The notes beneath the pieces were generated by a model. It made no database searches and was not told the DNA's origin. It worked only from the letters and a program-made list of their open reading frames with translations. Positions 63,754-64,000 of a stretch of DNA of 64,000 nt are shown one piece after another. The stretch's first letter is position 1; each line of letters opens with the position of its first letter. Origin of the DNA: Bryobacterales bacterium. GTDB lineage: Bacteria > Acidobacteriota > Terriglobia > Bryobacterales > Bryobacteraceae. The stretch is taken from positions 36,119 to 100,118 of the forward strand of contig PNAJ01000103.1 in assembly GCA_003170295.1 (NCBI GenBank), read 5' to 3'. A program made the translations under genes and the position numbers.

Positions 63754-63849
63754 AGGTGGGGCGGACCCCCCGGTCCGCGGCCGACGCCCTCGTCGGCCCG
63801 ACTTTTTGAATGCGTCGCGAGTTATGTCCCGGACTTCAGAGTCGGGACA
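63754..63849. repeat. composite GC-rich palindromic repeat, family R1
   Basis: GGTGGGGCGGACCCCCCGGT, CCGCGGCCGACGCCCTCGTCGGCC, and then GTTATGTCCCGGACTTCAGA followed by GTCGGGAC. The last block is the inverse of 15760-15786. Both together define a two-module element. The rest of 63668-64000 has no gene I can support. Confidence 0.75.
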
Positions 63850-64000
63850 CCAGTCGTCTGCGTCTCAAATCGTGCGCTATAACGCTCCAGTGCGCAAATG
63901 GGGGACTGGCTCGAATTTCGCCGCTTTTGCGAAACTTCGTGCCTGTACCCTATTTGCCCGTCCCGAATCATACTGTTTGGCCTGTCTCAGCGAATTCGTT

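Overview
The window looks like chromosomal DNA of an Acidobacteriota member, most likely of the Bryobacterales/Solibacter group. I infer this from gene families, not from a search: an 812-residue ADOP-type MacB/FtsX permease, a BlaR1-like M56 peptidase fused to a TIGR03435 'soil' domain, many large secreted S9/M14/M20 peptidases with Gly/Arg-rich inserts, GC-rich coding with frequent GTG/TTG starts, and several families of short GC-rich interspersed repeats. There is no phage, plasmid, insertion sequence or CRISPR array.

Layout. 0-7.7 kb: deoxyribose-phosphate aldolase, an HD-domain protein, tRNA-Ala(GGC), a secreted DUF3494 protein, inorganic pyrophosphatase, a giant 1181-residue flavin/Fe-S oxidoreductase, and a MauE-like/DsbA-like pair. 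7.7-14 kb: an SDR coupled to a class V aminotransferase, an S9 peptidase and a class I/II aminotransferase. 14-18.9 kb: a TlpA-like protein, a SET-domain/cytochrome P460 pair, and a prolyl isomerase coupled to a formylglycine-generating enzyme. 18.9-23.7 kb: Gfo/Idh/MocA oxidoreductase, 6-phosphogluconate dehydrogenase, a Cys-type sulfatase (the probable substrate of the formylglycine enzyme) and a nucleoside permease-type protein. 23.7-33.4 kb: a long minus-strand run with M20 peptidase, SDR, acyltransferase, mutarotase-like protein, amino-acid permease, cytochrome c/copper monooxygenase-like protein, creatininase family protein and galactose mutarotase. 33.7-43.2 kb: a GH127 enzyme, then secreted peptidases (a frameshifted CocE/X-Pro hydrolase, S9 DPP-IV, M14). 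43.3-51.2 kb: a GMC dehydrogenase pair, small secreted proteins, a PHP phosphoesterase, the yvcK-glmU cell-wall precursor pair. 51.2-64 kb: truB, the ADOP permease, an ABC exporter, a YfiT/DinB protein, LssY_C, SDR, SPOR and TPR proteins, and the BlaI/M56 regulatory pair with its operator.

The gene content suggests a heterotroph that degrades peptides and (sulfated) plant or microbial polysaccharides outside the cytoplasm. The points most worth a second look are the prolyl isomerase/formylglycine enzyme pair next to its likely sulfatase, the BlaI/M56-TIGR03435 module with a clear dyad operator and no beta-lactamase nearby, a short repeat that lies inside the coding sequence of the giant oxidoreductase, six copies of a composite GC-rich palindromic repeat, and twin hairpins abutting the start codon of the ABC exporter.
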